DNA of 33,989 bases from an uncultured Prevotellaceae bacterium (GTDB lineage Bacteria > Bacteroidota > Bacteroidia > Bacteroidales > Bacteroidaceae): the NCBI GenBank assembly GCA_900316445.1, contig ONCZ01000028.1:1-33989 (forward strand). Direction: 5' to 3'. The position numbers and the translations under genes are program-made. Under the pieces are notes generated by a model. The model ran no database searches, was not told the origin of the DNA, and saw only the letters and a list, made by a program, of their open reading frames with translations. Numbering within the stretch: the first letter of the stretch is position 1; each line of letters starts with the position of its first letter. Below, in pieces: positions 1 to 7,900 of the stretch.

Positions 1-310
1 GATGGGTATCCTTGTGCGCAACGGTGTCATCCTCTTCGACTATGCCGCAGAGGTGAAGGAACTGGAGCACCTCTCGCTGAAAGATGCCATCCACGTGGCC
101 GCTGAGCGCCGTATGCGTCCTATCTTCCTCACGTCGGCTGCCGCCTCGATGGGTGTGGTGCCGATGGTATTCGGAGGTTCTGGCCTGTGGTCGCCGATGG
201 GATGTGTCATCTGCTATGGCGCACTCATCACCATGTTCTTCATCCTCACCATCATGCCGATAGCCTACTGGAAGGTGATGGGAAAAAGCGAGGAAAAGGT
301 AAAAAAGTAA
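1..310 (+). CDS. RND efflux pump inner-membrane subunit, C-terminal fragment
   Basis: This is the last 102 residues of a proton-driven RND transporter of the AcrB/CusA type; the gene starts outside the window and the first Met seen is internal. The segment shows the family's final membrane region: a hydrophobic stretch with RNGVILFDYA, a soluble turn with ERRMRPIFLTSAAASMG, the PMVFGGSGLWSPMG motif, and a last helix ending in a short Lys-rich tail. RND pumps sit in the inner membrane as trimers and hand substrates to a periplasmic adaptor and an outer-membrane channel; the TolC-type gene 23 bp downstream fits that role. The last codons (EEKVKK and stop) are written by an octamer repeat array. 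The substrate cannot be told from this fragment. Confidence 0.93.
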   Translation, partial: MGILVRNGVILFDYAAEVKELEHLSLKDAIHVAAERRMRPIFLTSAAASMGVVPMVFGGSGLWSPMGCVICYGALITMFFILTIMPIAYWKVMGKSEEKVKK

Positions 311-329
311 AAAGGTAAAAAAGTAAAAG
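298..329. repeat. Octamer array (RGTAAAAA x4), left arm of an inverted pair
   Basis: Four 8-bp units, GGTAAAAA, AGTAAAAA, GGTAAAAA and AGTAAAAG, overlap the RND stop codon and run to just before the TolC start. The array is almost the reverse complement of the array inside the TolC signal-peptide codons, with about three mismatches over 36 bp. A transcript spanning both could fold into a long stem enclosing the TolC start codon. The same octamer recurs before the GH95 gene. Confidence 0.85.
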
Positions 330-333
330 AATT

Positions 334-1692
334 ATGCGATACAAAATGAAACAGAATAATCAAATAGAATTCAGGCAGAAAGGCTTGGTAATGAGTTTTT
401 TACTCTTTTACCTTTTTACCTTTTTACCTTTAACTGCTCAAAGCGTTTATACGCTTGAGCAGCTGAAGCAGCTGGCTGTCGAGAACAACTACAGCCTGCG
501 CTCGGCCCGCAATGCCATCCAGCAGTCGAAGGAGCAGAAGAGCGAGGCACTGACGAAGTATTTCCCCCAAGTATCGGCTCTGGGTTTTGCATTTCAGAAC
601 AACAAGCCCATGATTGACATTGACATCGAAATGCCGGATTTGCTCGCCCACCTGATACCGGAAGGCTTGATTCCTGCCAACATCAGCCTGATGAAGAAGG
701 GTATCTACGGCTCCGTTTCCGCCATTCAGCCCGTCTTCATGGGTGGCCAGATCATCAATGGCAACAAGTTGGCGAAGGTCGGTGTCGAGGCCAGCGAACT
801 GCAGATGGAGGTGTCGGCTGACAACGTGGAACTCACCACCGAGGAGTACTACTGGAAGGTGGTATCGCTGAAGGAGAAGATGAAGACCCTTGCTTCCCTT
901 CACGACATGATAGAGCAGTTGGAGAAAGACGTATCTAATATGGTACGCGTGGGAGCCGTCAACCGCAACGACTTGTTGCAGGTGCAGCTCCGCAAGGGCG
1001 AGATAGAGTCCTCTCAACTGGAGTTGGAGAACGGTCTTACCACCGTATGTGAACTCTTGGCCCAGCATATCGGCAAGACAGGAGAGACCATCGATGTGGT
1101 TTCGGAGGCTACGGAGAGTGTCCCTGAGGTTCCCGCCGCCCTGCTTCAGGACCATCAGACAGCCCTCTCCGCTACACCCCAATACCGCCTGTTGGAGAAG
1201 AATGTCGAGAGTTATCGCCTGCAGCATAAGTTGAAGGTAGGCCAGAACCTGCCCTCTGTGGGAGTCGGTGCCAGCTACAGCTACAACGACTGGTTTGGCA
1301 AGAACTCCAATGCGATGATCTTTGCAGCCGTCCAGGTACCCATCAGTGGCTGGTGGGGTGGCTCGCATGCCATCAAGAAGCAGAAGCTCGCCCTCGCCGA
1401 TGCCCAGGAGCAGATGAAGGATAACGGCCAGAAGCTCATCATCCGCATGAACAAAGCCTGGGCTGACGTCGAGACCAGCCACAAGAAACTGCTCATCGCC
1501 CACGATGCCATCGGACAGGCTGAGGAGAACCTGCGTCTGAACAAAGATTACTACCGTGTAGGCCAGACCAAGATGAGCGATCTGCTCCTCGCCCAGCAGC
1601 AGTACCAGCAGGCCCGTGACCGCTATACCGATGCCTTTGCCGACTTCCAGACCAAGCAGTTAGAGTATCGTCAGGCCACTGGACAGGAATAA
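334..1692 (+). CDS. TolC-family outer-membrane efflux protein
   Basis: The protein is an outer-membrane channel for the upstream RND pump. After a signal peptide (hydrophobic core around residues 18-34, cleavage probably after LTAQ) it starts with the typical YTLEQLKQLAVENNYSLRSA helix. It then carries two repeats of the OEP fold with long coiled-coil helices, for example around residues 170-240 and 365-450. The length of 452 residues is normal for the family. Three in-frame ATGs are possible (334, 346 and 391); the last leaves the compact leader starting MSFLLFYLF. No Shine-Dalgarno sequence separates them, so the start is uncertain. The hydrophobic core is encoded by an octamer array of pyrimidine-rich units rather than ordinary codons. 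The gene probably shares a transcript with the RND gene and the metallophosphoesterase 19 bp downstream. Confidence 0.94.
   Translation: MRYKMKQNNQIEFRQKGLVMSFLLFYLFTFLPLTAQSVYTLEQLKQLAVENNYSLRSARNAIQQSKEQKSEALTKYFPQVSALGFAFQNNKPMIDIDIEMPDLLAHLIPEGLIPANISLMKKGIYGSVSAIQPVFMGGQIINGNKLAKVGVEASELQMEVSADNVELTTEEYYWKVVSLKEKMKTLASLHDMIEQLEKDVSNMVRVGAVNRNDLLQVQLRKGEIESSQLELENGLTTVCELLAQHIGKTGETIDVVSEATESVPEVPAALLQDHQTALSATPQYRLLEKNVESYRLQHKLKVGQNLPSVGVGASYSYNDWFGKNSNAMIFAAVQVPISGWWGGSHAIKKQKLALADAQEQMKDNGQKLIIRMNKAWADVETSHKKLLIAHDAIGQAEENLRLNKDYYRVGQTKMSDLLLAQQQYQQARDRYTDAFADFQTKQLEYRQATGQE
397..428. repeat. Octamer array inside the TolC signal peptide
   Basis: Four 8-bp units, TTTTTACT, CTTTTACC, TTTTTACC and TTTTTACC, encode the signal-peptide core LLFYLFTFLPL. 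The unit length is not a multiple of three, so gain or loss of one unit would shift the frame near the start of the gene. It forms an inverted repeat with the array at 298-329. Confidence 0.87.
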
Positions 1693-1711
1693 ACAATTGG
1701 AGATAACAATA

Positions 1712-2527
1712 ATGAAAGAAAAGATTTCCATATTACAGTTAGCACTGGTGGTGACACTCTCACTCACCTCATGCGGCGGTGTCTTCGACATCCATCCTTA
1801 CGATGTGAATGTCGATGGCGACAAAGGGATCAACGAACGGCAGATGGCCGTCATTGAGAGCAAATTCGCCAACAAAGACACCTTGCGTGTGGCATTCATC
1901 AGCGACACCCATCTGTGGCTCGCCGATGCCAAGGATCAGGTGGCAGACGTGAACAGCAGGAAAAACATCGACTTCGTCGTACACTGTGGCGACCTGACCG
2001 ACACTGCCACCAACACCGAGTTCGAATGGTCTCGTGACATCCTCAATGACCTGAACTACCCCTGGGTGGCACTCATCGGCAATCACGACTTCCTCGGAAC
2101 GGGTGATCAGACATACCGTGTGATGTATGGCGAACTCGACTTCGCCTTCATCGCAGGCAGGGTCAAGTTCGTCTGCCTGAATACGAATGCCACTGAGTAC
2201 GACTATCTGGCTGCCGTGCCCAACTTCGACTTCCTGGAAGAGCAGTTCACGACAGACACCGACAAGTTCGACCGCACCGTACTCGTCATGCATGCGCCTC
2301 CTTTCAGCGAGCAGTTTAATAATAATGTGTGCAAGGCCTTCCGTCGTTACCTCGACTTCGCCCCCGGCCTGTTGTGCTGCGTCTATGGTCACGAACACGC
2401 CGACAAAGTTTCTGACCTATATGGCGACGGTCTGATGTTCTATGGCATCGATTGCGCCGAGCACCGTAACTATCGTCTCATGACAATTACCCCCGACGGC
2501 TATGAAATTGAACAGATTCGCTTTTAG
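1712..2527 (+). CDS. Metallophosphoesterase lipoprotein
   Basis: This is a calcineurin-like phosphoesterase carried on a lipid anchor. The leader MKEKISILQLALVV ends in LTSC, a lipobox with the modified Cys near residue 21. All five signature blocks of the fold follow: SDTHLW, HCGDLTD, GNHDF, MHAPPF and GHEH, which bind the dinuclear metal centre. The start at 1712 is chosen over the in-frame TTG at 1697 because it gives a clean lipoprotein signal. The length of 271 residues suits a stand-alone enzyme. It follows the TolC gene by 19 bp and overlaps the next gene by 26 bp. The natural phosphoester substrate cannot be predicted. Confidence 0.9.
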   Translation: MKEKISILQLALVVTLSLTSCGGVFDIHPYDVNVDGDKGINERQMAVIESKFANKDTLRVAFISDTHLWLADAKDQVADVNSRKNIDFVVHCGDLTDTATNTEFEWSRDILNDLNYPWVALIGNHDFLGTGDQTYRVMYGELDFAFIAGRVKFVCLNTNATEYDYLAAVPNFDFLEEQFTTDTDKFDRTVLVMHAPPFSEQFNNNVCKAFRRYLDFAPGLLCCVYGHEHADKVSDLYGDGLMFYGIDCAEHRNYRLMTITPDGYEIEQIRF

Positions 2528-3188
2528 TATGATATTGCTGGCCTGTACAGTTCAGGTCATGGCAGACGACAGCATCGCAGTCGAGCAGGTAAATGAGAGT
2601 AGATATGAAAGGAACCTGGAGCGCAAGCAGCAGATGTGGGCTTCATTGATACCCACCCATTTCGTCATTCAGAATGCGGGTAACATGGGTGTCCTCTCGG
2701 CAGGTATCGGATGGAGCTACGGTAAAAACAGGAAATGGGAAACCGACCTGCTCATCGGCTTTATCCCCAAGCACGACTCCTCACGGTTTAAAGTGACAAC
2801 GACGCTGAAGGGCAACTACATCCCCTGGAGAATCGACCTGACGCCGAATGCAACAGGCGGCGACAAGCACCACTGGCTCTTCGAGCCCCTGACCGCGAGT
2901 CTCTATCTGAACACCGTCTATGGTTCTGAGTTCTGGAAGTCGCAGCCCAGCCGCTATCCCGACAAGTACTACGAGTTCATGTCCACGAAGTTCCGTCTGA
3001 ATGTAGCCTTCGGACAACGCATCACGTTAAAGATCGCAGAAAACAAGCGTAAGCGTCATAACCGCATCACGCTGTTCTATGAGATCGGCGCCTGTGACCT
3101 TTACATACGTTCTCTGTTCCAAGGTCAGGACGTGTCCGTCGGTGACATCATCGGACTCTCCATCGGCGCCAAGTTCTTTACTTTGTAG
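2502..3188 (+). CDS. Conserved hypothetical, secreted, probable outer-membrane beta-barrel
   Basis: I do not recognise a named family. The start overlapping the phosphoesterase stop is chosen because it gives a good signal peptide (MKLNRFAFSMILLACTVQVMA, written here in one run of 21 minus its last residue: MKLNRFAFSMILLACTVQVM). The alternative ATG at 2529 would lack the positive residues. The mature part has alternating hydrophobic and polar strands (LSAGIGWSYG, ETDLLIGFIP, FRLNVAFGQRITLKI, IGLSIGAKFFTL) and ends in an aromatic-rich strand with a terminal FFTL. This is typical of a small barrel of 8-10 strands. The next gene begins 1 bp after the stop and also encodes a barrel-like protein, so the two may act together. 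Confidence 0.8.
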   Translation: MKLNRFAFSMILLACTVQVMADDSIAVEQVNESRYERNLERKQQMWASLIPTHFVIQNAGNMGVLSAGIGWSYGKNRKWETDLLIGFIPKHDSSRFKVTTTLKGNYIPWRIDLTPNATGGDKHHWLFEPLTASLYLNTVYGSEFWKSQPSRYPDKYYEFMSTKFRLNVAFGQRITLKIAENKRKRHNRITLFYEIGACDLYIRSLFQGQDVSVGDIIGLSIGAKFFTL

Positions 3189-3189
3189 C

Positions 3190-4185
3190 ATGAGAATCAT
3201 CGCCTTCATATTTGGGGTGCTCATCACCATTCTGCCGGTATCGGCCCAGAGCCGGTACCAGCAGAAGAAGGCGAAGATTGACAGTGCCCTCACCGCCCGC
3301 TACTACCGCACGCCTTACGACACGAACTATGTCGTCAGGCCGGAGGGGAAGTGGACGCTGAAGGTCAGGCTGAATCAGACGGGCAACACCATCCACGCCA
3401 AGGCCGAGGAAGACGACATACATTCAAAAGCCGACCTCAGCACCAGCCACAAGACAACCATCAGCATTGCGGCCACCTATCGAGGTATCACCGCTTCCGT
3501 GGCCCTCAATCCCGCCAAGTTCAGCGGTGCCTACAAGGACTATGAGTTCAATCTGAACTACTATAGCAGCCGCCTGAGCCTCGACTTCAGCTACCAGCGG
3601 GCAGAATCGCTGTCGGGCGATATCGAGCGTATGGGGAACAGCTACAGTATGGAGTCGGGCGACGCTAAGATGAAAGTGGTGAACCTTGTGGGCTACTACA
3701 CCTTCAACCATCGCCGCTTCTCCTACCCTGCCGCCTTCAACCAAAGCTATATCCAACGGCGATCCGCTGGTTCCTGGCTGGTGGGCATCAGTTATCAAGG
3801 CGGCACCATCGAGACCACCGAAGACTTAAAGGCACGAAGTCCGAAAGCACCCGAGGTGCAGATACGCATTGGCCACGTGGGCATCGGCGGCGGCTATGGC
3901 TACAACCTCGTCCTCGGCCAGAAGTGGCTGTTGCACCTCTCCGTCCTGCCCACGTTCGTCGTTTACAACTACAACAAACTGACCGTCAACGGCGAACGCC
4001 GGGAGGCGAAACACATGCACTTCAACATGATCTTCAACGAGCGTGCAGCCGTCATCTACAATTTCTCGCCCCGCTACTTTGCCGGAGCGACACTGGTGAT
4101 GAATAACTCCGTCTTCGACGACGAAGTCGTCACCGTCAACCAAAACAAATGGCGCGCCCGCGCCTTCTTCGGCTTCCGCCTGTAA
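3190..4185 (+). CDS. DUF4421-like outer-membrane protein
   Basis: The protein resembles the DUF4421 family, common in Bacteroidota and of unknown function. The open frame reaches further upstream, but the ATG at 3190, one base after the preceding stop, gives the signal peptide MRIIAFIFGVLITILPVSAQ. The mature part opens with YRTPYDTNYVVRPEGKWTLK, as in this family. It continues with many amphipathic strands (ISIAATYRGITASVALNP, EFNLNYYSSRLSLDFSY, VNLVGYYTFNHRRFSYPAA) and ends ARAFFGFRL, a barrel-closing strand with the expected aromatic C-terminus. At 331 residues it is of usual size. It is the last gene of the plus-strand unit before convergent genes. Confidence 0.82.
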   Translation: MRIIAFIFGVLITILPVSAQSRYQQKKAKIDSALTARYYRTPYDTNYVVRPEGKWTLKVRLNQTGNTIHAKAEEDDIHSKADLSTSHKTTISIAATYRGITASVALNPAKFSGAYKDYEFNLNYYSSRLSLDFSYQRAESLSGDIERMGNSYSMESGDAKMKVVNLVGYYTFNHRRFSYPAAFNQSYIQRRSAGSWLVGISYQGGTIETTEDLKARSPKAPEVQIRIGHVGIGGGYGYNLVLGQKWLLHLSVLPTFVVYNYNKLTVNGERREAKHMHFNMIFNERAAVIYNFSPRYFAGATLVMNNSVFDDEVVTVNQNKWRARAFFGFRL

Positions 4186-4187
4186 AG

Positions 4188-4207
4188 GCTTTACTGAAAA
4201 GTAAAGC
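4188..4207 (+). terminator. Small hairpin after the DUF4421-like gene
   Basis: GCTTTAC and GTAAAGC form a 7-bp stem with a 6-nt loop directly after the stop codon. A short T-rich stretch (TTGTTTT) follows. This is a weak candidate for the end of the plus-strand unit. Confidence 0.4.
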
Positions 4208-4220
4208 AAGTTGTTTTACC

Positions 4221-4252
4221 AAGGTCAGGTTTCCTATTCGAGACCCGACCTT
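4221..4252. terminator. Hairpin between convergent genes
   Basis: AAGGTCAGGT pairs with ACCCGACCTT (one mismatch) around a 12-nt loop between two genes that converge. There is no strong T-run, so termination in either direction is only inferred. Confidence 0.4.
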
Positions 4253-4258
4253 AGTTAG

Positions 4259-4987
4259 TTACCACAAGGCGGCTGGGATGAGACGCTGAGCGTTTTCGAA
4301 ATCCTCGGGGGTGTCGAGCTCGATGGAGAAAAGATCGGTCGTATCAACGATGCGGAAGGTGTGCCCCTGGGGGATGAGCCGCTCGAAGGCCCGCTCATAG
4401 AAAATGTCGATGAGTCCTTCGCGCTCAATCATCTGTTCGAGTTCGCGGAAAAGGGCTGTGCTGTAGTCGGGAGTCATACGTTCGATGCCCACGCTCTCAC
4501 CCGCAGCATCCTCCGGACGACAGGTCTTACTGATCTCCGTGATGCGCCCTTCGGCATCTGCCACGACCTTCATCTCCTCCTCACCCAGTTCGTGACGGTT
4601 CAGCGCCAGGGCACTGTCGCCGACATTGATGACGGTGGGGATGATGGCGGGATCGCAGAGGATGTCGCTGTCCATCAGCAGGAAGTCACGGCCGTCGGTA
4701 TAGGGACGGGTGAGCCACAGCGAGAAGATATTGTTGTTGTGCTGATAATCCACGTTGTCGATGAAGTGGATGGTGAGCTCCGGATAGGTCTCCGTGAGGA
4801 AGTCGTGGATCATATTGGCACGGTAGCCGGTGACGACGACGAGTTCACGGATGCCGGCGGCAATCATTCCGTCGACGGTACGCTGGAGGAGCGTACGCTC
4901 TCCCAATTTGAGAAGACATTTCGGACGTTCGTCCGTGAGCGGCCTCAGCCGCTTGGCCATTCCGGCCGCAAGAATTACTCCAATCAT
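4259..4987 (-). CDS. Sugar-phosphate nucleotidyltransferase (LicC-like)
   Basis: This 242-residue protein transfers a nucleotidyl group to a phosphorylated small molecule. It has the N-terminal signature GVILAAGMAKRLRPLT, then ERPKCLLKL, which binds the nucleotide triphosphate, and LLMDSDILCDP, where acidic residues bind the metal. The size and the VVTGY segment resemble LicC-type phosphocholine cytidylyltransferases and related sugar-phosphate enzymes. No partner that would define the substrate lies nearby. It starts 3 bp after the stop of the HTCS regulator and is almost certainly on the same transcript. That pairing is unusual, and a direct link between its product and xylan use is not apparent. 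Confidence 0.85.
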   Translation of the reverse strand: MIGVILAAGMAKRLRPLTDERPKCLLKLGERTLLQRTVDGMIAAGIRELVVVTGYRANMIHDFLTETYPELTIHFIDNVDYQHNNNIFSLWLTRPYTDGRDFLLMDSDILCDPAIIPTVINVGDSALALNRHELGEEEMKVVADAEGRITEISKTCRPEDAAGESVGIERMTPDYSTALFRELEQMIEREGLIDIFYERAFERLIPQGHTFRIVDTTDLFSIELDTPEDFENAQRLIPAALW

Positions 4988-4990
4988 ATT

Positions 4991-7900
4991 TTATCTTTCC
5001 TGGTGTTCCTTCATGTAGTCACGGGGCGACATGCCGTAGTATTTACGGAAGATGGTGGAGAAGGAGGCACTGTTGGCGAAGCCGCAGGCGTACATTACCT
5101 CGGTGACGTTCATACCCTTCTCTGCCAGCAACTGGGCAGCCTTCTTCAGGCGGATGCTGCGGATGAAGTCGTGAGGCGTCTGACCTGTCAGTTCCTTCAT
5201 CTTCCGATGGAGGTGTACGCGGCTGATACCGACCTCGTCGGAGATCATGTCGATGTTGAGGTCGGAGTTCGTGAGGTTCTTCCGGATACACTCCATGATC
5301 TTCTCGAGCAGCTTGTCGTCGGGCGACTTCAGGCGGATGTCCTCCACGCGCTCTTCGAGGTCATCGGTACGCTCGTACTTCATCTTCAACAGCCTGCGCG
5401 AGTTGAGCAGGTTAAGGATGGTGCGCCGCAGGATATCCATATTAAACGGCTTGACGATATAGGCGTCGGCACCTGTCTCCAGACCTTCGAGACGGTCTTC
5501 GTCGCGGTTGCGGGCGGTGAGCAGGATGACGGGGATATAGTTCGTCGTGTTGTTCGTCTTCAACTGAGAGCAGAGGGCATTACCGTCCAGCTCCGGCATC
5601 ATCACGTCGCTGATCACGAGGCTCGGCTTGACACGATAGGTTTCCGTGAGCGCCTCCCGGCCGTTGGTACAGGCGTGCACATCATAGTCCTTGGAGAGCT
5701 CTGCCTCGAGGTAACTGCGGATCTCATCGTCGTCTTCAGCGATGACGATGGTGGTGCCGCTGGTGTCTGCCTGCTCATACGGTGTATCCTCCTCTTCCTC
5801 AGGCTGTTCGAGGGCGGCCTGCAGTTCTGCCAGCGGCTCCTGCGGCAGCTCACTCTCGCTGATCATCTCCTCCGGTGTCAGGTGGGCGTTGCCCAGCGGG
5901 ATGGTGATGACAAACTCGCAGCCCTGGTCGAGGTTATGGACGGTGATGGTGCCGTGGTGCATCTCGACGAGCGAGCGGGTGAGGTCGAGGCCGATACCCG
6001 TACCGGCATTGCGGTCGTTGGTATAGGAGTCTGCCTGATAGAAGCGCTGGAAGATCTTCTCCAGTTTGTCTTCAGGTATCTTCTCGCCGTTGTCGCGGAT
6101 GGCGATGGTGGCCGTGGTGGCGTCGTGGGTGAGGCGGATGCCGATCTCTCCGCCAGTGGGCGTGTACTTAAAGGCGTTGGAGAGCACATTGACGACCACC
6201 TTGTCGAAGTTCGAGCGGTCGATCCATACAGGCAGTTCGTCGCAGTCGTGATCGAAGGTGAACTTGATCTGACGCGTCTTCGCCTGATGGTCGAAGAGGG
6301 TGTAGATATCATTGATGAATCCCACGAGGTTGCGCTCGCTCATGCGCATCTGCATCTGGCCCTTGTCGATCTTACGGAGATCCATCATCTGGTTGATCAG
6401 GCTGAGGATGCGCTCGGCATTGCGGCGGATGGTCTCGTAGACGCTCTTGCGCTCTGGGTCGTCCTCTTTCTTGATGAGTGAGAGCAGCGGCGTGAGAATC
6501 AGCGTCATCGGGGTTCGGATATCATGACTGATATTCATGAAGAAGCGCAGTTTGGCCTCACTCATCTCCTCAGCATGGATATGGGCCTGGAGGCGCAGAC
6601 GGTTCTGCTCACGGTGATGGCGGTAGGCGAGGAACTGCCAGACGAAGAGTCCGATGACGAGGGCGTAGAAGAAGTAGGCCCATGCCGAACGGTACCAGGG
6701 ACTACGGACGATGACGGTGAAGTCGCGCTGGGGTGTTTCGATGCCACTGCGCTCGGCCTTCACACGGAAACGGTAAGTGCCTGGCGGCAGGTGGGTGAAG
6801 GAGAGCTCGTTGGAGCCGGCAGGCAGGGCGCGGAAGGGTTCACCGTTGATACTATAAAGGTAAACGATGTGCTCCGGATTCTCATAGGTGAGCGTGGAGA
6901 GCTGGATCGTGAACGAATTGTCATGGTAGCCCAGTTCGAAGTGGTTACTGGCGTTGATGGTCGTTTCCGTCACCCTTCTCCCACCAGAGCGCGTGGCGGT
7001 GCTGACAGGCTCGCCGTTGATGGTGAGAGCCGTCAGATGGACGTTTGCGCTCCATTGGCTCTGCTTGATGTCCATGGGGTTAAACCAGGTGACGCCACCC
7101 GTGCCTCCGAAGAGGATGGTACCGCTGGCATCCGTCCATGAAGCACCGTCGCTGAACTCATTGCTCTGCAGACCGTCGTCGGCAAAGTAGTTCATCTCGG
7201 GTCCCTTGACGGGATCGAAGGAGCAGAGTCCATGGTCAGTGGATATCCAGAGTAAGCCACGCTGGTCACGCTCAATGGCGGCAATGCCGTTAGAAGGGAG
7301 ACCGTCTTCGACTGTATAGTGCTTGGTCTGCTTCGTCTTGAGATCATAGCAGTAGAGTCCTAAGTTCGTACCATACCACAGTTGTCCATCATACTCACGG
7401 GCCACCCTGATGGGCACGCTGTAGTGGAGACAATTGACGCCAAAGGTCTTCGTCCAGCTGTCGCTGGCGATATCGAGGCAGCAGAGTCCCATCGACGTGG
7501 CGACATAGAGGCGGGCACCGTCTGGAGAGAACGAGATCTGCGAGATGTAGTCGTTGGTAATGCTGTTCATCGAGGGCTCGTTGGGGGCGTTCTCCCGCAT
7601 CACGTAAGTGCGGAATTGTCCGTCGGCGGGGTTATAGCAGATGACACCATGGCGCATGGTGGCCATCCAAAGGCGGTCCTGAGCGTCGACCTCGATGTCC
7701 ATGATGACGAGGTGGTCATCCTGAGGGTAGTTGAAGCGTTTGTACTGGAACGTCCTGGGGTCGATGCTGCCTCCCCCCTCGCCGTAGGAACCAATCCAGA
7801 TGCGCCCATCGCTGGTCTCTGCCATGGTCATGACGGTAGAGGGATAGCCCTCGAGAAGATGGCGCACGAGTTGACCTCCAGGCCTGATGACGTAGATGCC

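Noticed and set aside
430-1503. A 357-codon open frame on the minus strand
   Set aside because: It is antisense to the TolC gene and has Leu/His/Gly-rich composition without any recognisable motif.
3079-3189. N-terminal extension of the DUF4421-like protein
   Set aside because: It overlaps the end of the preceding gene and lacks a leader; the ATG at 3190 starts a clear signal peptide.
4361-6481. A 706-codon open frame on the plus strand
   Set aside because: It lies antisense to the HTCS gene, whose kinase, receiver and HTH motifs are unmistakable. Its translation is low-complexity (rich in Val, Asp, Gly, His) with no domain, as expected from antisense reading of GC-biased codons.
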